Origin: Paenibacillus zeirhizosphaerae
GTDB taxonomy: Bacteria; Bacillota; Bacilli; Paenibacillales; Paenibacillaceae
DNA: 64,000 bases
Reading direction: 5' to 3'
Assembly (NCBI RefSeq): GCF_030705605.1
Contig: NZ_JAPCKK010000014.1
Span: 124,001-188,000 of the forward strand
Shown here: piece after piece, positions 52,534 to 64,000 of the stretch
Numbering within the stretch: position 1 is the stretch's first letter
Layout of the letters: every line of letters starts with the position of its first letter
The notes under the pieces: model-generated
The model's input: the letters and a program-made list of their open reading frames with translations, nothing else
Database searches by the model: none
Told to the model about the DNA's origin: nothing
Program-made: the position numbers and the translations under genes

Positions 52534-52983
52534 TTACGCCTGCAGCTCCATATATTTTTGCGAAAGCTCCTCAAACCACACCTTGTCGTTCATCTGCAGC
52601 GCCAGATCGATTAAATCCGCCAGCTCTGCTCTTTCCAGCTCCACATCATCATCAAAGGAAACAACCGCCGTAGCCATCGGGTTCCGCTCCGAGCCTTTGC
52701 GAAAATCATAATCCAGCCGAAGATCGATAACCCCATCAATATATTCACATTTCAGAAAATAAATAATTTCACACATGAGCACAGGACGTACTTCATTCTC
52801 CAGGATGCAGTCCATTACTTTTGCGGAATAATGCTGATTGGTAAGACTAAATTTATGATCAGCGGCCGGTCTTTCCCTGCCAAAATCATCGGTGAATTTC
52901 AACTCAACCGGGTACAGATTCATCACTTTTCCCATCTGCTTTTTCGTTATTTCGATTATTTCACTTGTATCCAGGGTAAGCAT
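52534..52983 (-). CDS. Unknown protein with an IDEAL-like C-terminus
   Basis: 149 residues from ATG 52983 (GGAGAGG upstream). The C-terminal ELADLIDLALQMNDKVWFEE resembles the IDEAL motif found at the C-terminus of several small Bacillus proteins (such as YpiB). The N-terminal part (about 1-110) is alpha/beta with DLRLDYDFRKGSERNPMATA and matches nothing I know. Single gene between copy 3 of the repeat and ppiB. Function unknown. Confidence 0.65.
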   Translation of the reverse strand: MLTLDTSEIIEITKKQMGKVMNLYPVELKFTDDFGRERPAADHKFSLTNQHYSAKVMDCILENEVRPVLMCEIIYFLKCEYIDGVIDLRLDYDFRKGSERNPMATAVVSFDDDVELERAELADLIDLALQMNDKVWFEELSQKYMELQA

Positions 52984-53182
52984 TCGGCACCTCTCCAAAT
53001 TTTATCTAATTGCAAGCAGACAACGCCGTTGTTTTAGGCTATGGGCCTTTACACCTATATCGGATGTAATCTCGTAATTTTTAACCCTTAGTTTATCATG
53101 TTTATGAATTTATTTAAAATTCCTTCTTTATGTAATATTTCCTGAGGTGACCAATTCCTAATGCCCTGCTTCAAAACCAACA

Positions 53183-53211
53183 AAAATAGCCTTCGTAAGC
53201 TTACGAAGGCT
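53183..53211 (-). terminator. Terminator after ppiB
   Basis: A perfect 24-bp palindrome with arms AGCCTTCGTAAG and CTTACGAAGGCT, followed on the minus strand by ATTTTTGTTGG. The bases from 52984 to 53182 hold nothing else I can support. Confidence 0.75.
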
Positions 53212-53266
53212 AGAGAAGAGCAGTATGGTCAGAAAAAGCGAAGCTTCTGACTTTTTCCAATAAATC

Positions 53267-53701
53267 TTACGCGTCAAATACCGTAACTTCCTTCATTTTG
53301 TCGCCTTGCTTCACAGCATCAATATGCTCCATGCCGCTGATGACTTTACCGAAAACCGTATGTCCTCCATCCAAGTGCGGTTGCGGGGCGTAACAGATAA
53401 AGAATTGGCTTCCGCCTGTGTTACGTCCGGCATGCGCCATGGAAAGCACACCTTTTTCGTGTTTAGTCGTATTTGTTGCTGTTTCGCAATCAATGGTGTA
53501 GCCTGGGCCACCGGTGCCGTTACCGACCGGGCAGCCGCCTTGGGCTACAAAACCAGGGATAACACGGTGAAAGCTCAACCCGTTGTAGAATCCACTGTTA
53601 GCCAGCTTTTCAAAATTCGCTACCGTATTGGGAGCTTCTTCAGGAAGGAATTGGATTTCAACTACTCCGCCGTTTTCAAGTACAATTTTACCTTTTTTCA
53701 T
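53267..53701 (-). CDS. ppiB: Peptidyl-prolyl cis-trans isomerase (cyclophilin)
   Basis: Catalyses prolyl isomerisation in protein folding. 144 residues, cytosolic (no signal peptide): [20 protein letters not shown] (catalytic Arg), [39 protein letters not shown] and [13 protein letters not shown], all canonical. It lies next to lysA as in many Bacilli. Confidence 0.97.
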   Translation of the reverse strand: MKKGKIVLENGGVVEIQFLPEEAPNTVANFEKLANSGFYNGLSFHRVIPGFVAQGGCPVGNGTGGPGYTIDCETATNTTKHEKGVLSMAHAGRNTGGSQFFICYAPQPHLDGGHTVFGKVISGMEHIDAVKQGDKMKEVTVFDA

Positions 53702-53824
53702 ATGTTGTACACCCCGTCCATCGAATTTGGTACCCGGACGGTATGCTCCGCCGGGCTGTTGTGAGAGACACAGCAGACTCCAGTTTACTACGAATTCCCG
53801 TACTTGGCAAAGTCTTCTGAATGC

Positions 53825-55153
53825 TTACACCAACGTACGACTGCGCACATGCGCAGGAATCAGATCATTGCGTACCAAATCCTCATAGCTCTCACGACGT
53901 ACAACAAGCTCCGCCTTATCGTTACTGACGAACACCACTGCAGGACGGCAAATCCGGTTGTAATTACTTGCCATGGAATAGTTATAAGCGCCGGTGGAAG
54001 CTACCGCGAGCAGATCGCCGCTCTCAACTCTTGGCAGCTCGACATCCCAGATCAGCATGTCGCCACTCTCACACGCTTTGCCGGCGATGGAGACCGTTTC
54101 CTCAGCCGGATCATTCGCGCGGTTGGCGAGCATCGCCTCGTATTTTGCCTGATACAGGGCCGGGCGCGGATTATCCGTCATGCCGCCATCCACAGAAACA
54201 TATTTGCGAACCTCGGGAATGTCCTTAATGCTACCAATCGTATACAGTGTGGTACCGGCATCTCCGACGATGCTGCGGCCCGGCTCAATCCAAATTTCCG
54301 GCAGCGTGGAGTTCATTCCGGCAAAATGGGTTTTAACCGCTTCGGCGATAGCTTCCACGTAGCGGGATACCGGCAGCGGCGTATCCTCGTCCGTATAACG
54401 GATGCCGAATCCGCCACCGAGATTAATAACCTGAAATTCCGCTCCAAGCTCTTCCTTCACCGACCTTGTAAATGCAGCCACACGTTCAGTGGTGACCTGG
54501 AAGCCGTCCACCTCGAAGATTTGGGAACCGATATGGGAATGAATTCCGAGAAGATTCAACTGGCTTTGCTGAAGCGCCAGCTTGACCGCATCCATGGCGG
54601 CTCCGTTACCGATATCAAATCCGAACTTGGAGTCGGTCTGGCCTGTCGAGATATATTCATGTGTATGAGCTTCGACACCCGGCGTCACACGCAGCAGAAT
54701 ATTTGCTCGCATGTTTCGTTCCGCGGCCAGCACCTGCAGCAGATGCAGCTCGGTCAGATTATCCACGACAAAGCAGCCGATTTTGGCATCCAGCGCCATT
54801 TCAAGCTCGGCAGGAGTTTTGTTATTCCCATGGAAGTGAATCCGTTCGACCGGAAACCCAGCCTGAAGAGCGGTGTACAGTTCACCATCTGACACGACAT
54901 CCAAGGACATGCCCTCTTCTGCGGCCAGAGAGCACATCGCCACGACACAGAACGCTTTGCTTGCGTAGGCCACCTGAAAGGAAAGTCCCGTCGCACGGAA
55001 GGCTTCAATAAATTCACGGCAGCGGCGGCGGACCAACTGCTCGTCAACGACATAAAGCGGTGTGCCGAACTGCTCTTTCAGCATTGTCGCATCACAACCG
55101 CCGATCTCCAAATGCCCTTGAGCATTAATTTTGCTGGTACCATGCAAATACAT
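53825..55153 (-). CDS. lysA: Diaminopimelate decarboxylase
   Basis: PLP enzyme, last step of lysine synthesis. ATG 55153 gives 442 residues, the usual size (the longer frame to 55183 lacks a good ribosome site). Motifs: FQVAYASKAFCVVAM (catalytic Lys), RVTPGVEAHTHEYISTGQTD, LGIHSHIGSQIFEVDGF, NLGGGFGIRYTDED and the active-site Cys in GKACESGDMLIWDVELPR. It follows spoVAF, as in B. subtilis. Confidence 0.97.
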   Translation of the reverse strand: MYLHGTSKINAQGHLEIGGCDATMLKEQFGTPLYVVDEQLVRRRCREFIEAFRATGLSFQVAYASKAFCVVAMCSLAAEEGMSLDVVSDGELYTALQAGFPVERIHFHGNNKTPAELEMALDAKIGCFVVDNLTELHLLQVLAAERNMRANILLRVTPGVEAHTHEYISTGQTDSKFGFDIGNGAAMDAVKLALQQSQLNLLGIHSHIGSQIFEVDGFQVTTERVAAFTRSVKEELGAEFQVINLGGGFGIRYTDEDTPLPVSRYVEAIAEAVKTHFAGMNSTLPEIWIEPGRSIVGDAGTTLYTIGSIKDIPEVRKYVSVDGGMTDNPRPALYQAKYEAMLANRANDPAEETVSIAGKACESGDMLIWDVELPRVESGDLLAVASTGAYNYSMASNYNRICRPAVVFVSNDKAELVVRRESYEDLVRNDLIPAHVRSRTLV

Positions 55154-55272
55154 ATCCTGGGGCCTCTCTTTCTGGAACAGCACTTATTCCAAAGAATGTT
55201 TACATAAGTATAGCAAAAAATGCGCCGAGAACAATGGATTTTTATGCGGTTATCCTATTTACAAATCGCACT

Positions 55273-56913
55273 TCAGGTGCCTCCCTGATGCTCCGGCATA
55301 CGTGTAGAATCACGTGGTTTGTTAAACGAAGGCCTTCTCTCTTCCTCCAACACCGATTTACGAATCAGGATGGACAGCATTCCTCTGGCGTTGAAAGGAA
55401 TAAAGGGCCACATATATGACGAATTGTAGGAACGATGTACCGTAAGCAGCGCCAGAATAGCGGTTACGCCAATAACAAACCCCTTCACTTTAAAAGCGGC
55501 AACCAGCACTATAAGCACAAGACGTATTAAGCGGTTGGCCAGGCCCAGCTCATAGCTTGGAGTTGCAAACATGCCGATAGCGGCTATAGACATATACAAA
55601 ACCACCTCATTGACGAACAGTCCTGTCTGGACTGCCACGTCACCGATCAGTATCGCTGCGATCAGACCCATCGCACTAGCTAGAGGTGTTGGCGTATGTA
55701 CAGCAGCCATTCTCATGAGATCAACCCCGAACTCAATGATAAGGAACTGAAGAATCAACGGCAGCTTTGCGGCCTTCTGCGGTCCGATAAAATCAAGGAT
55801 AGGCGGCTTAAGATCGGGGCTGATGACCATGAGCATCCAAAGTGGAAGCAAAAACAAAGAGGCAAAAATGCCGCCAAAGCGGATCCACCGCAAATAACTC
55901 CCCATAAACGGGGACTGCCTGTTTTCCTCCGCATGCTGGCACAGATCAAAGAAGGTCGTTGGCAGAATCATGACGCTGGGGGAAGTGTCAACAAACAGAA
56001 CAACTCTTCCCTCCAGCAGATGGGAGGCCACCACGTCCGGCCGCTCCGAATAGCGCACCAGCGGATACGGATTCCATTTTTTGTTCGTCATCGCCTCTTC
56101 TAGCTGCTTATCAGCCAGCGGAATGCCGTCGATCTTAATCTGTTTCACTTTGGCCCTGATCGAGTCAACCAGCTTTTTATCAGCAATATCATCGATATAC
56201 GCAAGGCATACATCTGTCCGCGTACGGCGCCCAACCTGCATCACTTCATATTTGAGACCCGGGTCGCGCAGACGGCGCCGCACCAGCGAAATGTTGGTCA
56301 TTAACGTTTCTGTGAATCCGTCCCTCGAACCACGGACTACCCGTTCAATGGTGGGCTCTTCAGGTCCCCTTACCGGATACTGACGGGTATCGATCAGAAT
56401 GGCCTTACGCTCACCTTCAATGAAGAAAGCGCTCACTCCGGTCAGCACTTTATTAATGACAGCAGACATCTTATCTTCCATCTCCACCTGGACATGGGGG
56501 ATATAACTTTCGAAGTACGATTGCAACGTATTGGAAGATACATCCTTTGGTGTCACATAACTGAGACGGTCAAGCACTTCAGCCAGAAGCAGTGAATTCG
56601 CAAAACCATTCAAAAAGAATATGCCTACCTTCCTGCCGCCAAAGCGCATTTCCCGCAGGACAACATCAAAGGATTCGCCAAGCCCCATAATATCCGTTAA
56701 TGTCTGCTTAATATCCTCCAATCTGGTGGATATCGTATCCTCTTCCTGCCAATACAGCACAGACTCTCTGACATTATCGGAGGTTTCGTTTTCGACCTTC
56801 TCCTCGTGTCTCTTCTTCCAGGCTTCCGCATCGTCTTCCAACCCGCCTGAGCGGCCGCCCAACGGGTGTCGTATAGTATCTTGTTCTACATCATGCTGTC
56901 TTGTATGGTCCAT
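55273..56913 (-). CDS. spoVAF: Stage V sporulation protein AF (GerA-type spore membrane protein)
   Basis: 546 residues of the GerA/SpoVAF family. The N-terminal cytoplasmic part (about 1-350) includes GFANSLLLAEVLDRLSYVTP and LIDTRQYPVRGPEEPTIERV (the PxRxxxEP-like signature); about five membrane helices follow (for example IFASLFLLPLWMLMVISPDL and LIRLVLIVLVAAFKVKGFVI). SpoVAF belongs to the spore germination ion and dipicolinate machinery in Bacilli. It is followed by lysA, as in B. subtilis, but spoVAA to spoVAE are absent between it and sigF. Confidence 0.9.
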   Translation of the reverse strand: MDHTRQHDVEQDTIRHPLGGRSGGLEDDAEAWKKRHEEKVENETSDNVRESVLYWQEEDTISTRLEDIKQTLTDIMGLGESFDVVLREMRFGGRKVGIFFLNGFANSLLLAEVLDRLSYVTPKDVSSNTLQSYFESYIPHVQVEMEDKMSAVINKVLTGVSAFFIEGERKAILIDTRQYPVRGPEEPTIERVVRGSRDGFTETLMTNISLVRRRLRDPGLKYEVMQVGRRTRTDVCLAYIDDIADKKLVDSIRAKVKQIKIDGIPLADKQLEEAMTNKKWNPYPLVRYSERPDVVASHLLEGRVVLFVDTSPSVMILPTTFFDLCQHAEENRQSPFMGSYLRWIRFGGIFASLFLLPLWMLMVISPDLKPPILDFIGPQKAAKLPLILQFLIIEFGVDLMRMAAVHTPTPLASAMGLIAAILIGDVAVQTGLFVNEVVLYMSIAAIGMFATPSYELGLANRLIRLVLIVLVAAFKVKGFVIGVTAILALLTVHRSYNSSYMWPFIPFNARGMLSILIRKSVLEEERRPSFNKPRDSTRMPEHQGGT

Positions 56914-57064
56914 TCGTTCTATGCCCCCTCATCTGTCCAATATATTTTAGTATGAGGCAGTCACCAGATTTTATCCTTGATGAGCAAAAAGACATGCGCG
57001 CACCTGCGGCAAACCGCGTGTGAGCACATGTCCCGTAATAAGCTATTCTTTTTGGCATCCACGG

Positions 57065-57820
57065 TCATTGGGCAATCTGGTCCTTGATGGACTGCAGTAT
57101 TTTTTTCTCGAGACGCGATACCTGAACCTGTGATATCCCTAGCCTGCTGGCCACCTCGGACTGGGTCTGATCCCGGTAATACCGGAGATACACAATGAGC
57201 CGCTCCCGCTCGGTCAGTCCCCCAATCGCTTCATTTAAGGCAAGCTTATCGAACCATCGTTCCTGGGAATCATCCGCGATTTGGTCCATCAGTGTAATCG
57301 GGTCACCATCGTTTTCAAAGACGGTTTCATGAATGGATGTAGGCTGTTTGTTGGCTTCCTGTGCGAAAACGACATCCTCCGGCGATACGCCGAGCTCTTC
57401 GGCTACCTCCTTGATGGTCGGTAGACGATTCAATTGCTTGGAGAGCTCGTCCTTTTTCTTGCGAACCTTGTTGGCCATTTCTTTCAATGACCGGCTTACC
57501 TTCAACGTTCCGTCATCTCTCAGAAAACGCTGAATCTCGCCAATGATCATAGGCACAGCGTAGGTGGAAAATTTGACATCATAGCTGAGATCAAACTTGT
57601 CCACCGATTTCAAGAGACCAATGCATCCGATCTGAAACAAATCCTCCGGCTCATATCCACGGTTCATGAAACGCTGCACCACAGACCACACCAGTCGGAT
57701 GTTACAGTTAACCAGCTTGTCGCGGGCGGCATGATCGCCCGTCTGGCTTAAAGCGATCAGTCTTTTGACCTCTCCATCATCCAGATAAGTGTTAGTACCG
57801 CGCTTGATTTCAGCATTCAT
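57065..57820 (-). CDS. sigF: RNA polymerase sporulation sigma factor SigF
   Basis: Forespore-specific sigma factor, held inactive by SpoIIAB until the septum forms. 251 residues: sigma-70 region 2 with RLVWSVVQRFMNRGYEPEDLF, DKFDLSYDVKFSTYAVPMII and region 4 with LIVYLRYYRDQTQSEVASRL and GISQVQVSRLEKKIL (helix-turn-helix). It is 15 bases after spoIIAB. Confidence 0.97.
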   Translation of the reverse strand: MNAEIKRGTNTYLDDGEVKRLIALSQTGDHAARDKLVNCNIRLVWSVVQRFMNRGYEPEDLFQIGCIGLLKSVDKFDLSYDVKFSTYAVPMIIGEIQRFLRDDGTLKVSRSLKEMANKVRKKKDELSKQLNRLPTIKEVAEELGVSPEDVVFAQEANKQPTSIHETVFENDGDPITLMDQIADDSQERWFDKLALNEAIGGLTERERLIVYLRYYRDQTQSEVASRLGISQVQVSRLEKKILQSIKDQIAQ

Positions 57821-57835
57821 AGGCCCAACCCCTAC

Positions 57836-58291
57836 CTAATTATATAGAGCTTTCTTGGATTCGATCCTTTTCTTCATCCGTATGACCGTCCCGCCGTTCA
57901 ACTCACTGGTTACCTCAAACTCATCCATAAAGTTCTCCATGATGGTGAATCCCATGCCAGAACGTTCCAGCTCCGGCTTGGAGGTGTAGAGCGGCTGCTG
58001 TGCAAGCTCCAGATCCTCGATTCCGTGTCCCGAATCTTCGATAACCAGCGTGACCGTATCCCCTTCGATGCTTGCCCTGATCGTAACAACACCTGTCGGA
58101 TCGTTATTGTATCCGTGGATGATGCAGTTAGTCACAGCCTCGGAGACGACCGTTTTCAGATCACTCAGCTCATCCATGGTAGGATCCAGTTGTGAAATAA
58201 AAGCGGCCACCGTTACGCGCGCAAAGGATTCATTTTCCGACCTGGCTGCCAACTGCAGTGTCATGAAATTTCTCCCTGACGTTTCTGTCAT
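57836..58291 (-). CDS. spoIIAB: Anti-sigma F factor and SpoIIAA kinase
   Basis: GHKL-fold protein that binds SigF and phosphorylates SpoIIAA. ATG 58291 overlaps the spoIIAA stop (ATGA); 151 residues. It shows the N-box [34 protein letters not shown] and [17 protein letters not shown], typical of the family. The frame is open further upstream but this start fits the coupled overlap and the known N-terminus. Confidence 0.96.
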   Translation of the reverse strand: MTETSGRNFMTLQLAARSENESFARVTVAAFISQLDPTMDELSDLKTVVSEAVTNCIIHGYNNDPTGVVTIRASIEGDTVTLVIEDSGHGIEDLELAQQPLYTSKPELERSGMGFTIMENFMDEFEVTSELNGGTVIRMKKRIESKKALYN

Positions 58292-58641
58292 GACACGACC
58301 TCCATTCCCGAGAGAGCTACTTCTTCGTTCTCGTAACAAGTCATGATCTTGAACAGTCCTGACATTTCGAGCAGCCTGTAGACGGCGGGATTTGCATCGC
58401 AAACGGCCATTTTACCGTTTTTTTGCTTGAGCAACTTGTAGCGGCCAAGAATAACGCCCAGACCTGAACTGTCCATGAACTGTAAATCTTTAAAATTCAG
58501 AACGAGATGCTCGCACTGCTCACGCATGATCGCCTCATCCAACTGCGCCCGCACTTTATCTGCGGTATGATGATCAAGCTCACCGGTCAGTCTGGCAATG
58601 ACAACCCCCCGCTGATACTCTATCTCCATTTTTAGATTCAT
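58288..58641 (-). CDS. spoIIAA: Anti-sigma F factor antagonist
   Basis: STAS-domain protein that frees SigF by binding SpoIIAB. 117 residues with the phosphorylation site in [20 protein letters not shown] (Ser of DSSG). First gene of spoIIAA-spoIIAB-sigF. GGGAGGAG precedes the start. A sigma-H type promoter is predicted just upstream. Confidence 0.97.
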   Translation of the reverse strand: MNLKMEIEYQRGVVIARLTGELDHHTADKVRAQLDEAIMREQCEHLVLNFKDLQFMDSSGLGVILGRYKLLKQKNGKMAVCDANPAVYRLLEMSGLFKIMTCYENEEVALSGMEVVS

Positions 58642-58676
58642 GTTTGCTTCACTCTCCTCCCTGACTTGGACAAGGA

Positions 58677-58704
58677 TTTCTACGAGCTCATAGCGGAATC
58701 CTGC
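58677..58704 (-). promoter_or_regulatory. Predicted sigma-H promoter of spoIIA
   Basis: On the minus strand: GCAGGATTC (58696-58704) against RnAGGAwWW, a 12-base spacer, GTAGAAA (58677-58683) against RnnGAAT. The spoIIA operon is sigma-H dependent in B. subtilis. The last base of the -10 is off consensus. Confidence 0.5.
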
Positions 58705-58769
58705 CCTGCGACAAAACTAGAAGAAAACTGTGCCTAATCTACAAAAGCAACATGTGCAGGCGATTCATG

Positions 58770-59948
58770 TCAGGAAAACAACTCGGAGGTCGTTCGTTTA
58801 AAAAGTCTCCACCAGCCGGCCTTCTCTACAGCCACTGGGGATTGCAGCTCGAATTCCTTCAGCTTGACGTTATTTTGATAAACGATGATTTTACCAATCG
58901 CTTCTCCTTTTTTCAGAGGAGCTTTTAGCCCAGTATTCAACTGTACTTCGTGACGGATCTCCTCTTGGCGGCCACCCTTTTTGACGAGCACGCTGTAAGG
59001 TTTATCCGCTTTAATCGTAAGCTCCGGAATAACACCTTTTTCAATGCTCAGCTTGCCTACTACATCACCTTGGTTATACATGGATTTCATGGCATATTGC
59101 GAAAACGCATAATCAAACATGGAGGATACCTCGCTGTTGCGGATCTTGGTGTTCGGCTCCCCAAGCACAACCGCTACAACGCGCATTCCATCCCGCTTCG
59201 CCGTCGCGGAAAGGCAGAATTTAGCTTCAGACGTGTAGCCCGTTTTCAAACCGTCGGCCCCTGTATAAAACCGGACAAGCTTATTGGTATTGACCAGCCA
59301 AAACGGCTTTTCGCTGCTTTTACGCAAATAGTCCTGATATGATCCGGTATATTTCGTAATTTGCGAATATTTCAGCAGCTCGCGGCTCATCACTGCAATG
59401 TCATGCGCAGAGGAATAGTGATCTTCAGCCGGCAAGCCGTTGCAGTTGGCAAAATGCGTATCGTTCATGCCGAGCTCCTTGGCTTTGTCATTCATCATAC
59501 GCACGAATGCCTGCTCGGACCCCGCGATCTTCTCCGCCATCGCTACAGAAGCATCATTGCCGGAAGCCATCGCTATGCCCTTGAGCATTTCCTCAACGCT
59601 CATTTCCTCTCCAGGCTCAAGAAAGATCTGCGATCCACCCATGGAGGCTGCATACTCACTTGCCCGGACAGAATCTGTCAGCTTCAGCTTCCCTTCCTCC
59701 AAGGCCTCCATCGTAAGCAGCATGGTCATGATTTTGGTAATGCTGGCCGGAGGTAGCTTGTTATGGCTGTTTTTCTCATAAATAATCGTGCCGGTGTCCG
59801 CTTCCATCAGGATCGCGGAACCGGATTGAGGCGCCAAGGACACCTCGCCTTTCGACGCTGCTCCTTTCTCCTCAGCTTGGACAGGCGACAGCAGCAGACC
59901 GGCGCTGATGCTGAATACAAGCAATAGCGATAGACTGATTTTCTTCAT
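58770..59948 (-). CDS. dacF: Sporulation D-alanyl-D-alanine carboxypeptidase DacF
   Basis: Penicillin-binding protein that trims cortex peptides; expressed in the forespore in B. subtilis. A signal peptide (ISLSLLLVFSISAGLLLSPVQA) precedes PPASITKIMTMLLTM (SxxK), AMASGNDASVAMAEKI (SGN) and GLKTGYTSEAKF (KTG). 392 residues. It is directly upstream of spoIIAA, as in B. subtilis, and follows the pupG locus, with a collagen-like gene between them here. The 475 bases from 59949 to 60423 hold no further gene I can support. Confidence 0.95.
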   Translation of the reverse strand: MKKISLSLLLVFSISAGLLLSPVQAEEKGAASKGEVSLAPQSGSAILMEADTGTIIYEKNSHNKLPPASITKIMTMLLTMEALEEGKLKLTDSVRASEYAASMGGSQIFLEPGEEMSVEEMLKGIAMASGNDASVAMAEKIAGSEQAFVRMMNDKAKELGMNDTHFANCNGLPAEDHYSSAHDIAVMSRELLKYSQITKYTGSYQDYLRKSSEKPFWLVNTNKLVRFYTGADGLKTGYTSEAKFCLSATAKRDGMRVVAVVLGEPNTKIRNSEVSSMFDYAFSQYAMKSMYNQGDVVGKLSIEKGVIPELTIKADKPYSVLVKKGGRQEEIRHEVQLNTGLKAPLKKGEAIGKIIVYQNNVKLKEFELQSPVAVEKAGWWRLFKRTTSELFS

Positions 59949-60386
59949 GTTCGGTACCTCCTCCTAACATTACGGAAGAACGCCGGTTAATTGGATATGG
60001 ACGTCTGCCGTATACTGCTATCCATTGTCGTCAATCGTCCAGAAAATTATTCCAGTCAAATGAGGAATGCACACAAAAAAAGCTAGCGCAGCTCTGCTTG
60101 CGATATGGGAGAAGGTCAATTACGGGCAATAGCTAAGGACATTCGCCAACACGAATCGGTTTGAGTGAGAATACATTGCTGTTATGTGGAACCTTAGTGA
60201 AGAAAAAGTCATCTTTGCAAGCTACACGGTGGCGCACCTGTAGCTGTTTACAACATAAATGGTTCCATAGCTCCTGAGATACACGGGGAGTGCTTTTCAC
60301 AAAATGAAAAGGGGGTGGAGGATACCGCAAAAATTTGCTTTATGCTGAGGTTTGAGGAACGCAAGTGCACGAACTTCCCTCAGTTA

Positions 60387-63180
<2,794 letters not shown>

Positions 63181-63201
63181 TTATTTTGAGTTCGAAGAGA
63201 G

Positions 63202-63231
63202 ACGGCGGTTCAAACCGCCGTTTCTTTTTTT
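63202..63231 (+). terminator. Terminator after the collagen-like gene
   Basis: ACGGCGGTT and AACCGCCGT arms followed by TTCTTTTTTT. Confidence 0.9.
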
Positions 63232-63307
63232 CATTCCAGAACTTCTGATAAGAAACCAAAAAAAGGCCGCTAACCGTAGCGACCTCATTCTGCAAATTAT
63301 TGGAGCA

Positions 63308-64000
63308 TTACATATGCGGGATAACCCCAAGTACCAGTTTCAAAAACTGCCCGCGCACCTGTTCCGCTGTTTCCATCACTTCGCTGTGCGACAGCGGCTG
63401 ATCCAGTATACCGGCAGCCATGTTCGTAATGCAGGAGAAGCCAAGAACTTCAAGTCCTGCATGACGTGCAACAATGACCTCGGACACTGTGGACATGCCG
63501 ACCGCAGCCGCGCCCATCGTACGCAGCATAACGATTTCCGCCGGTGTTTCATAATTAGGCCCGAGTAAGCCCGCATAGACACCCTCACGAAGCTGCAGCC
63601 CTTGTCCTTCCGCTACCTCTTTGGCAAGGGAACGCAATCGCTTGCTGTACGCTTCCGTCATATCCGGAAAACGCACGCCGAGCGCATTGTCGTTCGGACC
63701 GGCCAGCGGATTTCTGCCTGTCAGGTTCAAGTGATCGGTAATGATCATGAGATCCCCTGCCGCAAAAGAAGTATTCACACCGCCAGCCGCATTGGTAACG
63801 AGCAGACTCTTTACCCCGAGCTCTTTCATCACACGTACGGGAAAAGCGGTCACTTCAGGACCATATCCTTCATACATGTGGAAGCGTCCCTTCATCATGA
63901 CGACCGGACGTCCTTGAATAGTGCCGAGCAGCAGTTCCCCTTCATGGCCTTCCACGGTAGATACGGGAAAATGCGGGATATCCTGATAAGGAATGCTGAT
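63308..64000 (-). CDS. Purine nucleoside phosphorylase (cut by window edge)
   Basis: Trimeric PNP of the inosine/guanosine type (PupG in B. subtilis), cleaving purine nucleosides with phosphate. About 230 residues are inside; the N-terminus lies beyond 64000 (the frame is open to the edge). Motifs: GRFHMYEGYGPEVTAFPVRV, SLLVTNAAGGVN, GPNYETPAEIVML, VGMSTVSEVIVARHAGLE and LGFSCITNMAAG. In B. subtilis drm-pupG-dacF are neighbours, so this side of the locus is conserved. The gene is convergent with the collagen-like gene. Confidence 0.95.
   Translation of the reverse strand: MSIPYQDIPHFPVSTVEGHEGELLLGTIQGRPVVMMKGRFHMYEGYGPEVTAFPVRVMKELGVKSLLVTNAAGGVNTSFAAGDLMIITDHLNLTGRNPLAGPNDNALGVRFPDMTEAYSKRLRSLAKEVAEGQGLQLREGVYAGLLGPNYETPAEIVMLRTMGAAAVGMSTVSEVIVARHAGLEVLGFSCITNMAAGILDQPLSHSEVMETAEQVRGQFLKLVLGVIPHM

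Overview
The window is a chromosomal segment of an endospore-forming, low-to-mid GC Firmicute, most likely Paenibacillus or a close relative. The evidence is the large number of sporulation genes (spoIVA, spoIIAA-spoIIAB-sigF, spoVAF, spmAB, dacB, dacF, ytfJ, ypeB, spoVIF-like), a TRAP-type tryptophan regulator, strong GGAGG ribosome sites, frequent GTG/TTG starts (plsY, gpsA, spoIVA, cmk), and gene order that follows the Bacillus subtilis chromosome with Paenibacillus-like rearrangements. Almost all genes are on the minus strand. No rRNA, tRNA, transposase or CRISPR array was seen. The genus is inferred from gene content only.

Layout, left to right (most operons are transcribed right to left). 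1-7115: trpF (cut by the edge), trpC, trpD, trpE with a TRAP-type leader, then aroH, aroB and aroC. 7115-14425: cheR, ndk, then a menaquinone block of hepT, mqnA, ubiX, ubiA, menG and hepS, a membrane-anchored protein of unknown role, and mtrB (TRAP). 14560-20312: hbs (HU), a three-gene sugar-type ABC importer, and spoIVA. 20696-31476: a ferredoxin and nucleotidyltransferase pair, spoVIF-like, gpsA, plsY, der, an S1-domain protein, plsC, cmk, ypeB, prsW and a MecA paralogue. 31668-36406: a YtxH-like protein, a polysaccharide deacetylase lipoprotein, a CPBP protease, and serA behind a T-box. 36744-42945: resE, resD, rluB, spmB, spmA, dacB and ytfJ. 43114-50236: an SDR/AraC pair, ytfI, scpB, scpA, ribH, ribBA and ribE behind an FMN riboswitch. 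50360-52511: a small AT-rich accessory island (binding-protein remnant, MarR regulator, nitroreductase) flanked by inverted copies of a palindromic repeat. 52534-59948: an IDEAL-like protein, ppiB, lysA, spoVAF, sigF, spoIIAB, spoIIAA and dacF. 60424-63180: a very large collagen-like protein. 63308-64000: purine nucleoside phosphorylase, cut by the edge.

How the genes work together. The trp/aro block makes chorismate and tryptophan. Its leader carries about eleven (G/T)AG triplets starting right after a good promoter, and the matching sensor protein, MtrB, is 10 kb away in the same window. The hep/mqn/ubi/men block makes the menaquinone side chain and ring; mqnA points to the futalosine route. 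The sporulation genes include predicted sigma-E (spoIVA), sigma-G (ypeB) and sigma-H (spoIIA) promoters.

The points most worth a second look are: (1) the trp leader, which holds a small CxxC-rich reading frame whose GTG start lies inside the TRAP site and which ends just before the terminator; (2) a roughly 105-bp palindromic repeat in three copies whose arms show compensatory changes; (3) several partners missing compared with B. subtilis (ribD, resABC, sleB, spoVAA-E, folE); (4) a perfect palindromic operator in front of the MarR gene; (5) the collagen-like gene sitting between pnp and dacF.
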